From an uncultured Oscillospiraceae bacterium (GTDB taxonomy: Bacteria; Bacillota; Clostridia; Oscillospirales; Acutalibacteraceae), in contig URYV01000015.1 in the NCBI GenBank assembly GCA_900552285.1, positions 1 to 17,277 on the forward strand: a stretch of DNA of 17,277 bases, given 5' to 3'. The notes beneath the pieces were generated by a model that had not been told where the DNA came from, made no database searches, and was given only the letters and a program-made list of their open reading frames with translations. The first letter of the stretch is position 1. The number at the start of each line of letters is the position of its first letter. Both the position numbers and the translations under genes were made by a program. Below are positions 1 through 7,420 of this stretch, one piece after another.

Positions 1-1627
1 GCACGCCGTGCTCGGCCGCCTGACGGACGCCCTTTTCAACGGCGGGGAAGAAGTTTTTGGGAACCGAGCCGCCGAAAACCTCCTCGGCAAAAATAAGCTC
101 GTCGGAGTCGCAGGGCTCAAAGCGAATCCAAACGTCGCCGAATTGGCCGTGGCCGCCCGACTGTTTTTTGTGACGGCCCTGAACCTCGACCTTTTTGCGA
201 ATGGTTTCGCGGTAGGCGACCCTCGGAACCGACAGCTCCACGTCGACGCCGAATTTGTTTTTAAGCTTCGAGCAGACCACGTCCAGATGCTGCTCGCCGA
301 GACCCGAAACGATTTGTTCGTGGGTTTCGTGGTTTGTATATTGAGCGACCGTCGGGTCCTCCTCCATAATGCGGTTGAGACCCGAAACGATTTTCTCCTC
401 GTCGCCCCTCTTTTTGGGCTTTATGCACATGGAAAGGGAGGGAGCGGGGAAATCCACTCCCCGTGCGGTGATGATGTTGCCGGGGGCGCAGAGTGTATCG
501 CCGGTTTTAACGCCCGAAAGCTTGGAAACCGAACCGATGTCTCCCGCGGGGACAAAGGGAGCCTCCTCGGCCTTTGCGCCCTTCACGAAAAAGAGCTTGC
601 CTATTCTCTCGGTTTCGCCGGTGCGGGCGTTGACAAGCTGGCTGTCGGGGGTGATTTTGCCCGAAATGACCTTGAAATAGGAGCGCTTTCCAACCTGCGG
701 GTCGGCGACGGTTTTAAAGACAACCGCAACGGCGGGGGCGTTTTCGTCGGGGGTGAGCTGCACTGTTTCCTCGCCCTTTTTGCCGGGCTCGTTGCTCTTT
801 TCAAGAGCCGACGGGGCATAATTCACAAGCCCGTCAAGCAGCAGATCCACACCCTCGAGGGTCAGACCCGCACCGCAGTATACCGGCGCAAGCTCGCCCG
901 CTTTTATGGCGGCGGGGACGCCCTTTAAAAGCTCCTCTTGGGTGAATTTTTCGCCGTTGAAATATTTTTCCATAAGCTCGTCGTCGGTGGCGGCAACGGC
1001 TTCGTTTATCTGTTCTATATACTTTTCAAAGGGTGCAAGATCACCCGGAACCTTGACCGGCTTGCCGTTTTCGTATGTAACTCTGTTTCCGGTCAAAAGA
1101 TTGACATAGGCAATAACCTTGTGATTTTCCACAAGCGGGACGATTATGGGGCAGACGGTGTTGCCGAAACGGTCGATGAGCGACTGAAGAGCGGCGTCGA
1201 AATTTGCCTTGTCGGAATTCATCTTTGAAATGAAGAAGAATTTGGCCGCTCCCTGTTTTTTGGCGGCGGCAAAGGCCTTTTCGTCTCCCACGGCCACGCC
1301 GGATTTTCCCGAAATGACTATGACGCAGGTTCCGGCGGCACGAATACCCTCGCACATACCTCCCGCAAAGTCAAACATACCGGGAGTGTCGATTATGTTA
1401 AGCTTGCAGTCCTTCCATTCGAGAGGAGCGACGGCGGCCGAAACCGACGCGGCGCGTTTTTTCTCCTCGGGGTCGAAATCCATAACGGTATTCCCGTCCG
1501 AAACCTTTCCGAGACGGTCGGTGGCTCCGCTGACATAGAGCATTGCCTCGCAAAGAGAAGTCTTACCCTTTCCGCCATGGCCGACGATGGCAATATTTTT
1601 AATTCTGTTTGCAGAATACTGTTTCAA
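1..1627 (-). CDS. EF-G-like translational GTPase (FusA paralogue), C-terminus cut by window edge
   Basis: Translating the minus strand from a TTG at 1627 gives 542 uninterrupted codons that run off the left edge. Visible are the P-loop GHGGKGKTS (residues 16-24), G3 DTPGMFDF (80-87), a G4 position reading SKMN (133-136), domain II, and domain III/IV signatures including EEDPTVAQ, SGLGEQHLD and a GGHGQFGDVW stretch typical of EF-G domain IV. Family members are about 680-700 aa, so roughly 150 residues are missing. The effector region has RAASVS where true EF-G has RGITI, and G4 is not NKxD. Both mark it as the divergent EF-G-like paralogue rather than the housekeeping factor. TTG is chosen because an AAAGGGTG ribosome binding site lies six bases upstream and the first in-frame ATG comes after the P-loop. 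It appears monocistronic at this end, divergent from the phosphodiesterase gene. EF-G-like identity is firm; its cellular role is unknown. Confidence 0.93.
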   Translation of the reverse strand, partial: MKQYSANRIKNIAIVGHGGKGKTSLCEAMLYVSGATDRLGKVSDGNTVMDFDPEEKKRAASVSAAVAPLEWKDCKLNIIDTPGMFDFAGGMCEGIRAAGTCVIVISGKSGVAVGDEKAFAAAKKQGAAKFFFISKMNSDKANFDAALQSLIDRFGNTVCPIIVPLVENHKVIAYVNLLTGNRVTYENGKPVKVPGDLAPFEKYIEQINEAVAATDDELMEKYFNGEKFTQEELLKGVPAAIKAGELAPVYCGAGLTLEGVDLLLDGLVNYAPSALEKSNEPGKKGEETVQLTPDENAPAVAVVFKTVADPQVGKRSYFKVISGKITPDSQLVNARTGETERIGKLFFVKGAKAEEAPFVPAGDIGSVSKLSGVKTGDTLCAPGNIITARGVDFPAPSLSMCIKPKKRGDEEKIVSGLNRIMEEDPTVAQYTNHETHEQIVSGLGEQHLDVVCSKLKNKFGVDVELSVPRVAYRETIRKKVEVQGRHKKQSGGHGQFGDVWIRFEPCDSDELIFAEEVFGGSVPKNFFPAVEKGVRQAAEHGV

Positions 1628-1633
1628 TTTAAA

Positions 1634-1641
1634 CACCCTTT
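1634..1641 (-). promoter_or_regulatory. Ribosome binding site of the EF-G-like gene
   Basis: AAAGGGTG on the minus strand ends six bases before TTG 1627. It decides the non-ATG start, because no in-frame ATG precedes the P-loop. Confidence 0.7.
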
Positions 1642-1678
1642 CAAACTTGCTATTAAAAACAAAAAGCATAATAAAATG

Positions 1679-1693
1679 GCATAATTATTATGC
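1679..1693. repeat. Palindrome GCATAAT-T-ATTATGC with an extra direct copy, possible operator
   Basis: Two perfect 7-bp arms face each other around a central T at 1679-1693. A third copy of GCATAAT lies at 1666-1672 in direct orientation. The palindrome sits a few bases downstream of the -10 element at 1703-1711, so it covers the expected first transcribed bases of the EF-G-like gene. That is a usual position for a repressor operator. The AT-rich arms make a stable RNA hairpin unlikely. No regulator is encoded nearby, so the function is inferred. Confidence 0.4.
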
Positions 1694-1702
1694 AGTATGC
1701 TC

Positions 1703-1731
1703 ATTATATCACGGCTTCAAAATATATGCAA
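1703..1731 (-). promoter_or_regulatory. Extended -10 promoter for the EF-G-like gene
   Basis: On the minus strand TGATATAAT (1703-1711) is an exact extended -10 (TGnTATAAT). A weak -35, TTGCAT, lies 17 bases further upstream (1726-1731). Transcription would start near 1696, giving a leader of about 70 nt before the TTG start. Confidence 0.65.
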
Positions 1732-1805
1732 GTGTTTTTTTAAAATATTACACATAGCAGGAAAAAATTCGCGGTTCTTTTTATGTAAAATGTTATAAAA
1801 TCCCG

Positions 1806-1834
1806 TTGACAGAGGTTTTGCGGGGTGATATAAT
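1806..1834 (+). promoter_or_regulatory. Full-consensus sigma-A promoter of the secreted phosphodiesterase gene
   Basis: TTGACA at 1806-1811 and TATAAT at 1829-1834 are separated by exactly 17 bases. The -10 is also extended (TGATATAAT). Predicted start is near 1841, leaving about 40 nt before the ATG, with an AGGAGG ribosome binding site at 1869-1874. Such a near-perfect core suggests strong basal expression. No operator-like repeat is evident next to it. Confidence 0.9.
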
Positions 1835-1881
1835 ATGTAAGCAACACCGAAACGCAAATTTATCCATTAGGAGGCAATAAA

Positions 1882-4773
1882 ATGAAGTTAAAACAATGTA
1901 TATCGATTCTTCTGTCGGTTTTGCTTCTGACAACCGTGCTCGTTCCGACCACCGTGTCGGCCGAGAGTCAGGGCATTATGGTCAGCGATTGCGACAGCAC
2001 AAGCGGCTGGTCAAACTATCCCGGCGACGGAATTGCACTTGACACGTCGGAAAAAAGCCAGGGAACCGGCTCCATAAAGCTGTGGCAGACCGGCGGCTTT
2101 TGCGCCCTCTATAAATTGAGCGACGCAATGGACATTTCGGACATGAAGTATTTTACCTTTGACATGAAACCCCAGGCGGCCGATTGGTTTGAAAAGGCCG
2201 GTTACGCCTATCTCGTCGTTTCCTCCCGTCAGGACGGCGGCGGATATGACGAGCCCGACAATCCCGCATGGAACGAAAACGCCCTGCTTATTCCTCTTTC
2301 GGGAGTTAAGCTTCACGAGGGCTGGAACACGGTCAACGTGGCTCTTGATTTTTCCAAGGCAAACGAGGGCTTCAATCCCGAAAAGGTGACCAAGGTGGGA
2401 ATTTTCGGCCTGCGCTATTATGAGCGTGACGGCGAAAATGTCAATTATATCGACAATGTGCGTTTCGGAACGGTCGAAGGAGCCGAGGCAGAGGTTGTGG
2501 ACCCCCTCGTTTCCTCCACCAAAAAGCTGATTGACAAGGCTGCCGGCATTTATGAGGCCGGAAACACCGCCTACACTCAGGGCTCTTTTGACAAATTTGC
2601 ATCGGCCTATGAAGCCGTTAAGGACGTTGACCTTGCTTCGGTGACCAAGGATGAGCTCATTTCGGCAAGAAAGACTCTTCAGTCGGGACTTAACACCTTG
2701 ACCGCCAAAACAAACGTAAACGCCCTTGAGGAAAATTATAAGAGGGTCATTGTGGTCGGCATTGACGGTCTCGGCGCCTTTGACGCCGATGTGGACACTC
2801 CGAACCTCGACCGCATCAGGTCGGGCGACGATGTGCTTTATACCCACACCGCCACGTCGGTCGTTCCGTCCATCAGCGCTCAGAACTGGTCGGCAATGCT
2901 GCTCGGCGTCAGCCCGCAGAGACACGGAAATACCAACGAAAGCATTGAGGCCAACGAGACCCCCGATTATCAGACCTATCCTTCGATATTCAAGTATATC
3001 CGCAACACCTATCCCGAGGCAACCATGGGTTCCATTGTCAACTGGTCGCCCATTAACTACGGCGTTATCGAACACAACATCGGCGTCGATCTTCAGACCA
3101 ACAGCAGCGACGACGAAATCGCAAATACCGCCGTTAAATATTGGACCGAAAACGACCCGATAATGACCTTCCTCCATTTCGACAGCGTCGATCACGAGGG
3201 TCATTCCACCGGCTATCAAAAAGAAAAATATTATGAGGCGCTCAAAAACGTCGACAGAGACGTGGGAGTGGTTTATGACGCTCTCGAGTCGCTGGGCTAT
3301 CTTGACGACACGCTTTTCGTAATACTGACCGACCACGGCGGAGTGGGAACCAATCACGGCGGAACCTCGGCCAAAGAAATGAACTGCACATACATTGCCA
3401 AGGGCAAGAGCGTTGTGCCCGGCGAATACACCAACGAGGCCACAAACAATGTGCTGACCACCGCAAGCATTTCTTCGGTTACTGCGGCGGCTCTCGGAAT
3501 TGCTCAGAGCGGCGACTACGACTACACCGTGCCTGACAATTATTTTAAGGGCTATACCTATTCGGCTCCCGAAAACAACGAATGGCAGGTTGAAACTCCC
3601 GGTAAGGATTACCGCAATCACAAGACCTTCGACAACTCCGATGACAAGGTCAAGCTGTCGGATTATATCGACGCGGGCGAGCTCGGACTTAAGGCCTATT
3701 TCAAATTTGACGGCGATCTGAAAAATTCCCGCCCGACGGTAATTACCGCCAAGGAAAAGGGCAGCGTCACCTTTGACGACAACGGATATTACGGCGGCGC
3801 CGCCGACCTTTCGGACGGCTATCTCACGGTGGACGGACTCAAAAATCTCGGAACCGACAGCTTTACCCTTTCCTTCTGGGTCAAAGATCTGGACGCCTCC
3901 TCCGGCGACCCCGCACTTGTGAGCAACAAGGACTGGGAGAGTGGAATGAATCCCGGTATGACCATTGCGAGCGAAAACGGAAAATTCCGTCTGAATCTTG
4001 CCGACGGAAGCAGCCGTTCCGACACTCCCTACACCTCGGCAAACGGCTATACCACCTCGGGCAGCGGCGGATTTGTCAATATTATCGCTGTGGTCGACCG
4101 CGTGAACAGCATTGCAAATCTCTATGCCGATTTCAGACTTATCGGAACCACCGGAATTGACGTCGGTTCTCTTGATTCGGCCGTCGGCACCACCTTTGTC
4201 ATCGGAAGTGACGGCAAGGGCGAGGGACTTAAGGCAAAATTCAAAATCGACGAGCTTATGTATTTTGCTTCGGCTCTCGGCAGCGACGATGTGGCAAAGC
4301 TTAAGGCTTACTATGACGCCGGCAACGAAACTCCCGACGCCGACACCGCCGCAAAGGCTCTTGAAAAGGTCAACGAGGCCTATAATCTTATAAAGAGCAT
4401 AGGCGAGGTCACCGCCGACAACTGGGCTCAGAAAACCGCTCCCATCGAGGCTGCGGCAAAGGCTCTTGCCGAGCTTAAGGAAGAATGCGGCAACCGTCGG
4501 GTCGATAACATCGCGCTTTACAACAAAGCGGTGGAGGATTATGAAAAGTATAAGGTCGACATTCTCTTCGGGGACGTTAACATGAACGGCTCGGTCGAAG
4601 TGTCCGACGCCCTGCTGACTCTTCAGCACGCAGTAGGCAAGATCGTTCTTGAAGGAAACGCTCTTACCGCCGCCAAGGTTTCCGACGACGGAAATGCCGT
4701 TTCGGTAACCGACGCCCTGCTTATTCTTCAGAAATCGGTCGGTAAGATAGACAAATTCCCCATTGAAAAGTAA
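1882..4773 (+). CDS. Secreted phosphodiesterase/phosphatase-family protein with LamG-like and dockerin-like domains
   Basis: A 963-aa exported protein. Residues 1-27 form a signal peptide (basic MKLK, hydrophobic core, VSA cleavage site). Residues 30-197 look like a beta-sandwich binding domain, followed by a helical linker (210-275) resembling FIVAR-type modules. Residues 288-560 match the type I phosphodiesterase/nucleotide pyrophosphatase branch of the alkaline phosphatase superfamily: GIDG (D294), PSISAQNW (probable nucleophile S332), VDHEGHSTG (D437, H441), TDHGG (D484, H485) and NHGG (H492) supply the two-metal site. Residues 600-800 resemble a LamG/concanavalin-like domain (YFKFDGDLKNS, FTLSFWV). 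After a helical stretch, 896-955 form a dockerin-like pair of repeats (GDVNMNGSVEVSDALL and a weaker copy). ATG 1882 follows AGGAGG. Monocistronic. The substrate (phosphodiester, nucleotide, phospholipid or glycan phosphate) is not decidable from sequence. The catalytic superfamily is confident; LamG and dockerin calls are fairly confident. Confidence 0.9.
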   Translation: MKLKQCISILLSVLLLTTVLVPTTVSAESQGIMVSDCDSTSGWSNYPGDGIALDTSEKSQGTGSIKLWQTGGFCALYKLSDAMDISDMKYFTFDMKPQAADWFEKAGYAYLVVSSRQDGGGYDEPDNPAWNENALLIPLSGVKLHEGWNTVNVALDFSKANEGFNPEKVTKVGIFGLRYYERDGENVNYIDNVRFGTVEGAEAEVVDPLVSSTKKLIDKAAGIYEAGNTAYTQGSFDKFASAYEAVKDVDLASVTKDELISARKTLQSGLNTLTAKTNVNALEENYKRVIVVGIDGLGAFDADVDTPNLDRIRSGDDVLYTHTATSVVPSISAQNWSAMLLGVSPQRHGNTNESIEANETPDYQTYPSIFKYIRNTYPEATMGSIVNWSPINYGVIEHNIGVDLQTNSSDDEIANTAVKYWTENDPIMTFLHFDSVDHEGHSTGYQKEKYYEALKNVDRDVGVVYDALESLGYLDDTLFVILTDHGGVGTNHGGTSAKEMNCTYIAKGKSVVPGEYTNEATNNVLTTASISSVTAAALGIAQSGDYDYTVPDNYFKGYTYSAPENNEWQVETPGKDYRNHKTFDNSDDKVKLSDYIDAGELGLKAYFKFDGDLKNSRPTVITAKEKGSVTFDDNGYYGGAADLSDGYLTVDGLKNLGTDSFTLSFWVKDLDASSGDPALVSNKDWESGMNPGMTIASENGKFRLNLADGSSRSDTPYTSANGYTTSGSGGFVNIIAVVDRVNSIANLYADFRLIGTTGIDVGSLDSAVGTTFVIGSDGKGEGLKAKFKIDELMYFASALGSDDVAKLKAYYDAGNETPDADTAAKALEKVNEAYNLIKSIGEVTADNWAQKTAPIEAAAKALAELKEECGNRRVDNIALYNKAVEDYEKYKVDILFGDVNMNGSVEVSDALLTLQHAVGKIVLEGNALTAAKVSDDGNAVSVTDALLILQKSVGKIDKFPIEK

Positions 4774-4791
4774 ATAAAGCAACACAACACA

Positions 4792-4825
4792 AAGCCCCTC
4801 CGTGAGAGCTCTCACGGAGGGGCTT
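4792..4825. terminator. Perfect 34-bp palindrome, probable bidirectional intrinsic terminator
   Basis: Two 17-base arms are exact reverse complements with no spacer (centre GAGAG/CTCTC, GC-rich CCCCTCC/GGAGGGG base, AAG/CTT ends). It lies between the convergent phosphodiesterase and rnfB genes, 18 bases after one stop and 21 bases after the other. The plus-strand side continues into TTATTATAATTGTTTG and the minus-strand side into CTTTGTGTTGTGTT, so both tails are only moderately U-rich. Confidence 0.85.
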
Positions 4826-4846
4826 ATTATAATTGTTTGTGTCGGG

Positions 4847-5629
4847 TTATATTATGCACTTTCTGGGGCAGCTTTCCTTGCAAAGACCGCAGTTAATACA
4901 TTTATCGTTATCGATATAGGCAAGGAAGTTTTCCACCGTTATGGCGCCCTCGGGGCACTTTTTGGCACACAGCCCGCAGCCGATACAGCCCGCCTCGCAA
5001 ACCTTGCGTGCTTCGGCGCCCTTGTCGGTGTTTTTACAGCTGACCGTGGGTTTTGCAAGGGCTCTTACCTCGATGACCGAATTGGGACATTCCTTGGCGC
5101 AAAGACCGCAGCCGACGCATTTTTCGTCGGATACACAGGCAATTCCGTTTGATATTTCAATGGCGTTTTCGGGGCACACCGCCGCACAGTCGCCGTAGCC
5201 GATGCAGCCGAAGGAACAGGCTCCGCCGCCTGCAAGTATCTGTTTTGCGGCGCGGCAGTTTCTTATGCCCTTATAATTGACCTGCTTTTGGGTCTTGTCA
5301 CAGGTGCCGAGACATTTGACCTTTGCAACCCTTTTCTCGGCCACTCCGCCCGAAACGCCCATGATTTCGGCGATTTTGTCGGCGGCAGCCTGACCGCCGG
5401 GGGCGCAAAGATTGGTTTTGTCGGTTTTGCCTTCGCTTAAAGCTTTTGCATATCCGTCACAGCCGGAAAATCCGCAGGCTCCGCAGTTTGCCCCGGGAAG
5501 GGCTTCTCTTATCTGCTGTGCCTTTTCGTCCACGGGAACCTTCATGATGACCGAGGCCACCGAAAGACCCACGCCTGCGATTATGCCGATGATCGTAACG
5601 ATTACTACCGAAAGAATAACAGTTGTCAT
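4847..5629 (-). CDS. rnfB: Rnf complex subunit B, multi-cluster ferredoxin-type electron entry subunit
   Basis: A 260-aa protein with one N-terminal membrane helix (residues 4-29), then a 4Fe-4S domain (C49, C52, C57, C75, NCGACGFSGC) as in all RnfB. A cysteine-rich region follows with C138-C142-C148-C152P and three clean CxxCxxCxxxCP sets at C171-C181, C215-C225 and C244-C254. RnfB is the subunit that accepts electrons from reduced ferredoxin and passes them into the membrane complex. Four ferredoxin-type motifs after the N-terminal domain are more than the two of proteobacterial RnfB and agree with the longer clostridial form. It is the last gene of the operon. Its GGAGG ribosome binding site lies inside the end of rnfA, with a three-base gap between the genes. 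Confidence 0.96.
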   Translation of the reverse strand: MTTVILSVVIVTIIGIIAGVGLSVASVIMKVPVDEKAQQIREALPGANCGACGFSGCDGYAKALSEGKTDKTNLCAPGGQAAADKIAEIMGVSGGVAEKRVAKVKCLGTCDKTQKQVNYKGIRNCRAAKQILAGGGACSFGCIGYGDCAAVCPENAIEISNGIACVSDEKCVGCGLCAKECPNSVIEVRALAKPTVSCKNTDKGAEARKVCEAGCIGCGLCAKKCPEGAITVENFLAYIDNDKCINCGLCKESCPRKCII

Positions 5630-5632
5630 GGC

Positions 5633-6232
5633 TTAACCTCCAATTCCCAGCAGTCCGTTTGCCATGCCCGAAAATCCCATAAAGGACAGGGAGGTTATGG
5701 CGGCGGCAACAAGCGTTATGGGCAGACCCTTAAGAAAATCGGGAATGTCGCAGGTTTCGAGACGTTCTCTCACTCCCGCAAAGAGCACCATGGCAACGAG
5801 AAATCCAAGTCCCGAGCCGAAGGCGTTGACAAGCGCCTGAGGATAGGAATAGCCTTTGGTGAAGTGAAGCACGCACACGCCGAGCACGGCGCAGTTTGTG
5901 GTTATGAGGGGAAGGTATATGCCGAGGGCGTTATAGAGGGAGGGCATATATTTTTTAAGGGTTATTTCCACAAGCTGAACAAGGGCCGCAATGACCAAAA
6001 TAAAGACTATGGTCTGAAGATAGGCCATGTTGTTGGGAAGCAGAATCCATTGATAAATGGGATAGGTGACGGCGGTGGCGAGCACCATTACGAATATAAC
6101 GGCAAGGCTCATTCCCACCGCAGTGTTGAGCTTTTTGGAAACTCCGAGGAAGGGGCAAATTCCGAGGAACTGAGCAAGAACGAAGTTTTCAACCAGCACC
6201 GAAAGCACAAGTATTCCGAGATAATATGTCAT
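5633..6232 (-). CDS. rnfA: Rnf complex subunit A, integral membrane subunit
   Basis: A 199-aa, very hydrophobic protein with about six membrane helices. C26 (FLGICPFLG) and C114 (TTNCAVLG) match the paired cysteines which, together with those of RnfE, are known from Rnf and Nqr structures to hold a [2Fe-2S] cluster inside the membrane. It is homologous to RnfE and NqrE and forms the ion-translocating core. Its ATG overlaps the rnfE stop by four bases (ATGA), indicating translational coupling. Length is normal for the family (about 190-200 aa). Confidence 0.96.
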   Translation of the reverse strand: MTYYLGILVLSVLVENFVLAQFLGICPFLGVSKKLNTAVGMSLAVIFVMVLATAVTYPIYQWILLPNNMAYLQTIVFILVIAALVQLVEITLKKYMPSLYNALGIYLPLITTNCAVLGVCVLHFTKGYSYPQALVNAFGSGLGFLVAMVLFAGVRERLETCDIPDFLKGLPITLVAAAITSLSFMGFSGMANGLLGIGG

Positions 6233-6906
6233 TGTTCATCGGCTCCTTTCTCATTGTTTGCGGTTTCGCAGCTCTCTCTTGCGGGGCAGTTTTCGCAGCC
6301 GACCTTTTCAATGGGCTTTTTGCCACGCTTTTTGGAAATCGCGTTGACAAGGGCGACCATCATACCGAAAACGAAAAATCCTCCGGGAGCCATAACAAAG
6401 ACAAGCATGGGAGGGTTGCCGACGGCGTGTCCGAGGACGGTTCCGCTGCCGAGAAGCTCTCTTATAAAGCCCATTATGGATATTGAAATTGTAAATCCTA
6501 TGCCCATTCCCAGTCCGTCGAGAGCCGAAAGCAGCACAGGATTTTTGCCGGCAAAGGCCTCGGCGCGTCCGAGAATTATGCAGTTGACGACGATAAGAGG
6601 AAGATATATTCCGAGGGTGGCGTTAAGGGCGGGCATAAAGGCCTGAACAAGCATTTGCACTATGGTGACAAAGCCCGCAATAACGGTTATGTAGGCCGGA
6701 ATTCTTATTTTGTCGGGAATAACCTTGCGAAGAAGGGAGATAACGGTGTTTGAACATATAAGAACAAGCGTTGCCGCAAGTCCCATTCCGATGCTGCCCG
6801 AAAGGGTGGTGGAAATGGCAAGGGTGGGGCAGGTGCCCAGACACAGACGGAAAACGGGGTTTTCCTTAACAATACCCTTGGAAAATTCCTTTAAATATTT
6901 TCCCAT
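6229..6906 (-). CDS. rnfE: Rnf complex subunit E, integral membrane subunit with a cysteine-bearing tail
   Basis: A 225-aa protein with about six membrane helices. C26 (LGTCPTLA) and C109 (VNCIILGRAEAFA) are the conserved cysteine pair matching those of RnfA, for the shared intramembrane [2Fe-2S] cluster. The C-terminal 30 residues are hydrophilic and carry C204, C207 and C213 (GCENCPARESC), which are not part of the core fold. The gene follows rnfG by one base and overlaps rnfA by four. The identity is certain from sequence and position; the role of the tail is unknown. Confidence 0.95.
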   Translation of the reverse strand: MGKYLKEFSKGIVKENPVFRLCLGTCPTLAISTTLSGSIGMGLAATLVLICSNTVISLLRKVIPDKIRIPAYITVIAGFVTIVQMLVQAFMPALNATLGIYLPLIVVNCIILGRAEAFAGKNPVLLSALDGLGMGIGFTISISIMGFIRELLGSGTVLGHAVGNPPMLVFVMAPGGFFVFGMMVALVNAISKKRGKKPIEKVGCENCPARESCETANNEKGADEQ

Positions 6907-6907
6907 G

Positions 6908-7420
6908 TCAGTTGCCCTCCTTTATTTCGGAAAATTCGGCAAGCGCGTCGTTTACTGCCTTTGTGACCGCCTTGGAGGAGAATGTCGCTCCCGTTATGGC
7001 GTCGGCCTGCGCGGTTCCCGATTGGCCGCTGAATTGGTCGGTAAAGCTTTGGTCGCTTCCCACCTTCTGACCGATTCCGGGGCTTTCGTCGGCACATCCG
7101 GTAACGGTAACGCCGATTATGGTGCCGTCGGCGGCGTTCACGGCGGTCATGACCTCAATTTTGCTTTTATATCCCATTTCTTCGGTTATGAAAACATAAG
7201 CCGAGATCTGTCCGTTTTCGGTGGCCGAATAGGAATTTTCCTTTATTTCGGAAAATTCGGCGCCGGGCACGAGACTTTCCATTGCCTCGGCGATGGAATC
7301 GGCCTTGGCCTTGGCTATTTTGTCGGCGGTTATATAATTTGTCAGGGCGAGCAGACCCGCAACGACAAAGCATATCACCGTCAGAATGACGGCGGGTTTT
7401 ATAATTTCCTTTTTGTTCAT
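6908..7420 (-). CDS. rnfG: Rnf complex subunit G, covalent FMN-binding subunit
   Basis: A 170-aa protein with one N-terminal helix (residues 9-30) and an extracytoplasmic FMN-binding domain. The flavinylation motif is DAITGATFSSKAV, with T146 as the predicted residue joined to FMN by a phosphoester bond. ApbE is the transferase known to do this, and no apbE lies in the window. RnfG passes electrons on the outer face of the membrane. It is slightly short for the family (often about 180-210 aa) but all recognisable parts are present. Its start overlaps the rnfD stop by four bases. Confidence 0.95.
   Translation of the reverse strand: MNKKEIIKPAVILTVICFVVAGLLALTNYITADKIAKAKADSIAEAMESLVPGAEFSEIKENSYSATENGQISAYVFITEEMGYKSKIEVMTAVNAADGTIIGVTVTGCADESPGIGQKVGSDQSFTDQFSGQSGTAQADAITGATFSSKAVTKAVNDALAEFSEIKEGN

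Noticed and set aside
8..928. A 306-codon plus-strand open frame at the left edge
   Set aside because: The minus strand of this stretch encodes EF-G domains II-IV with clear family signatures.
2011..4815. A 934-codon open frame antisense to the phosphodiesterase gene
   Set aside because: Its translation is low-complexity and matches no domain, while the plus strand has a signal peptide, catalytic motifs, promoter and ribosome binding site. It is a codon-usage shadow.
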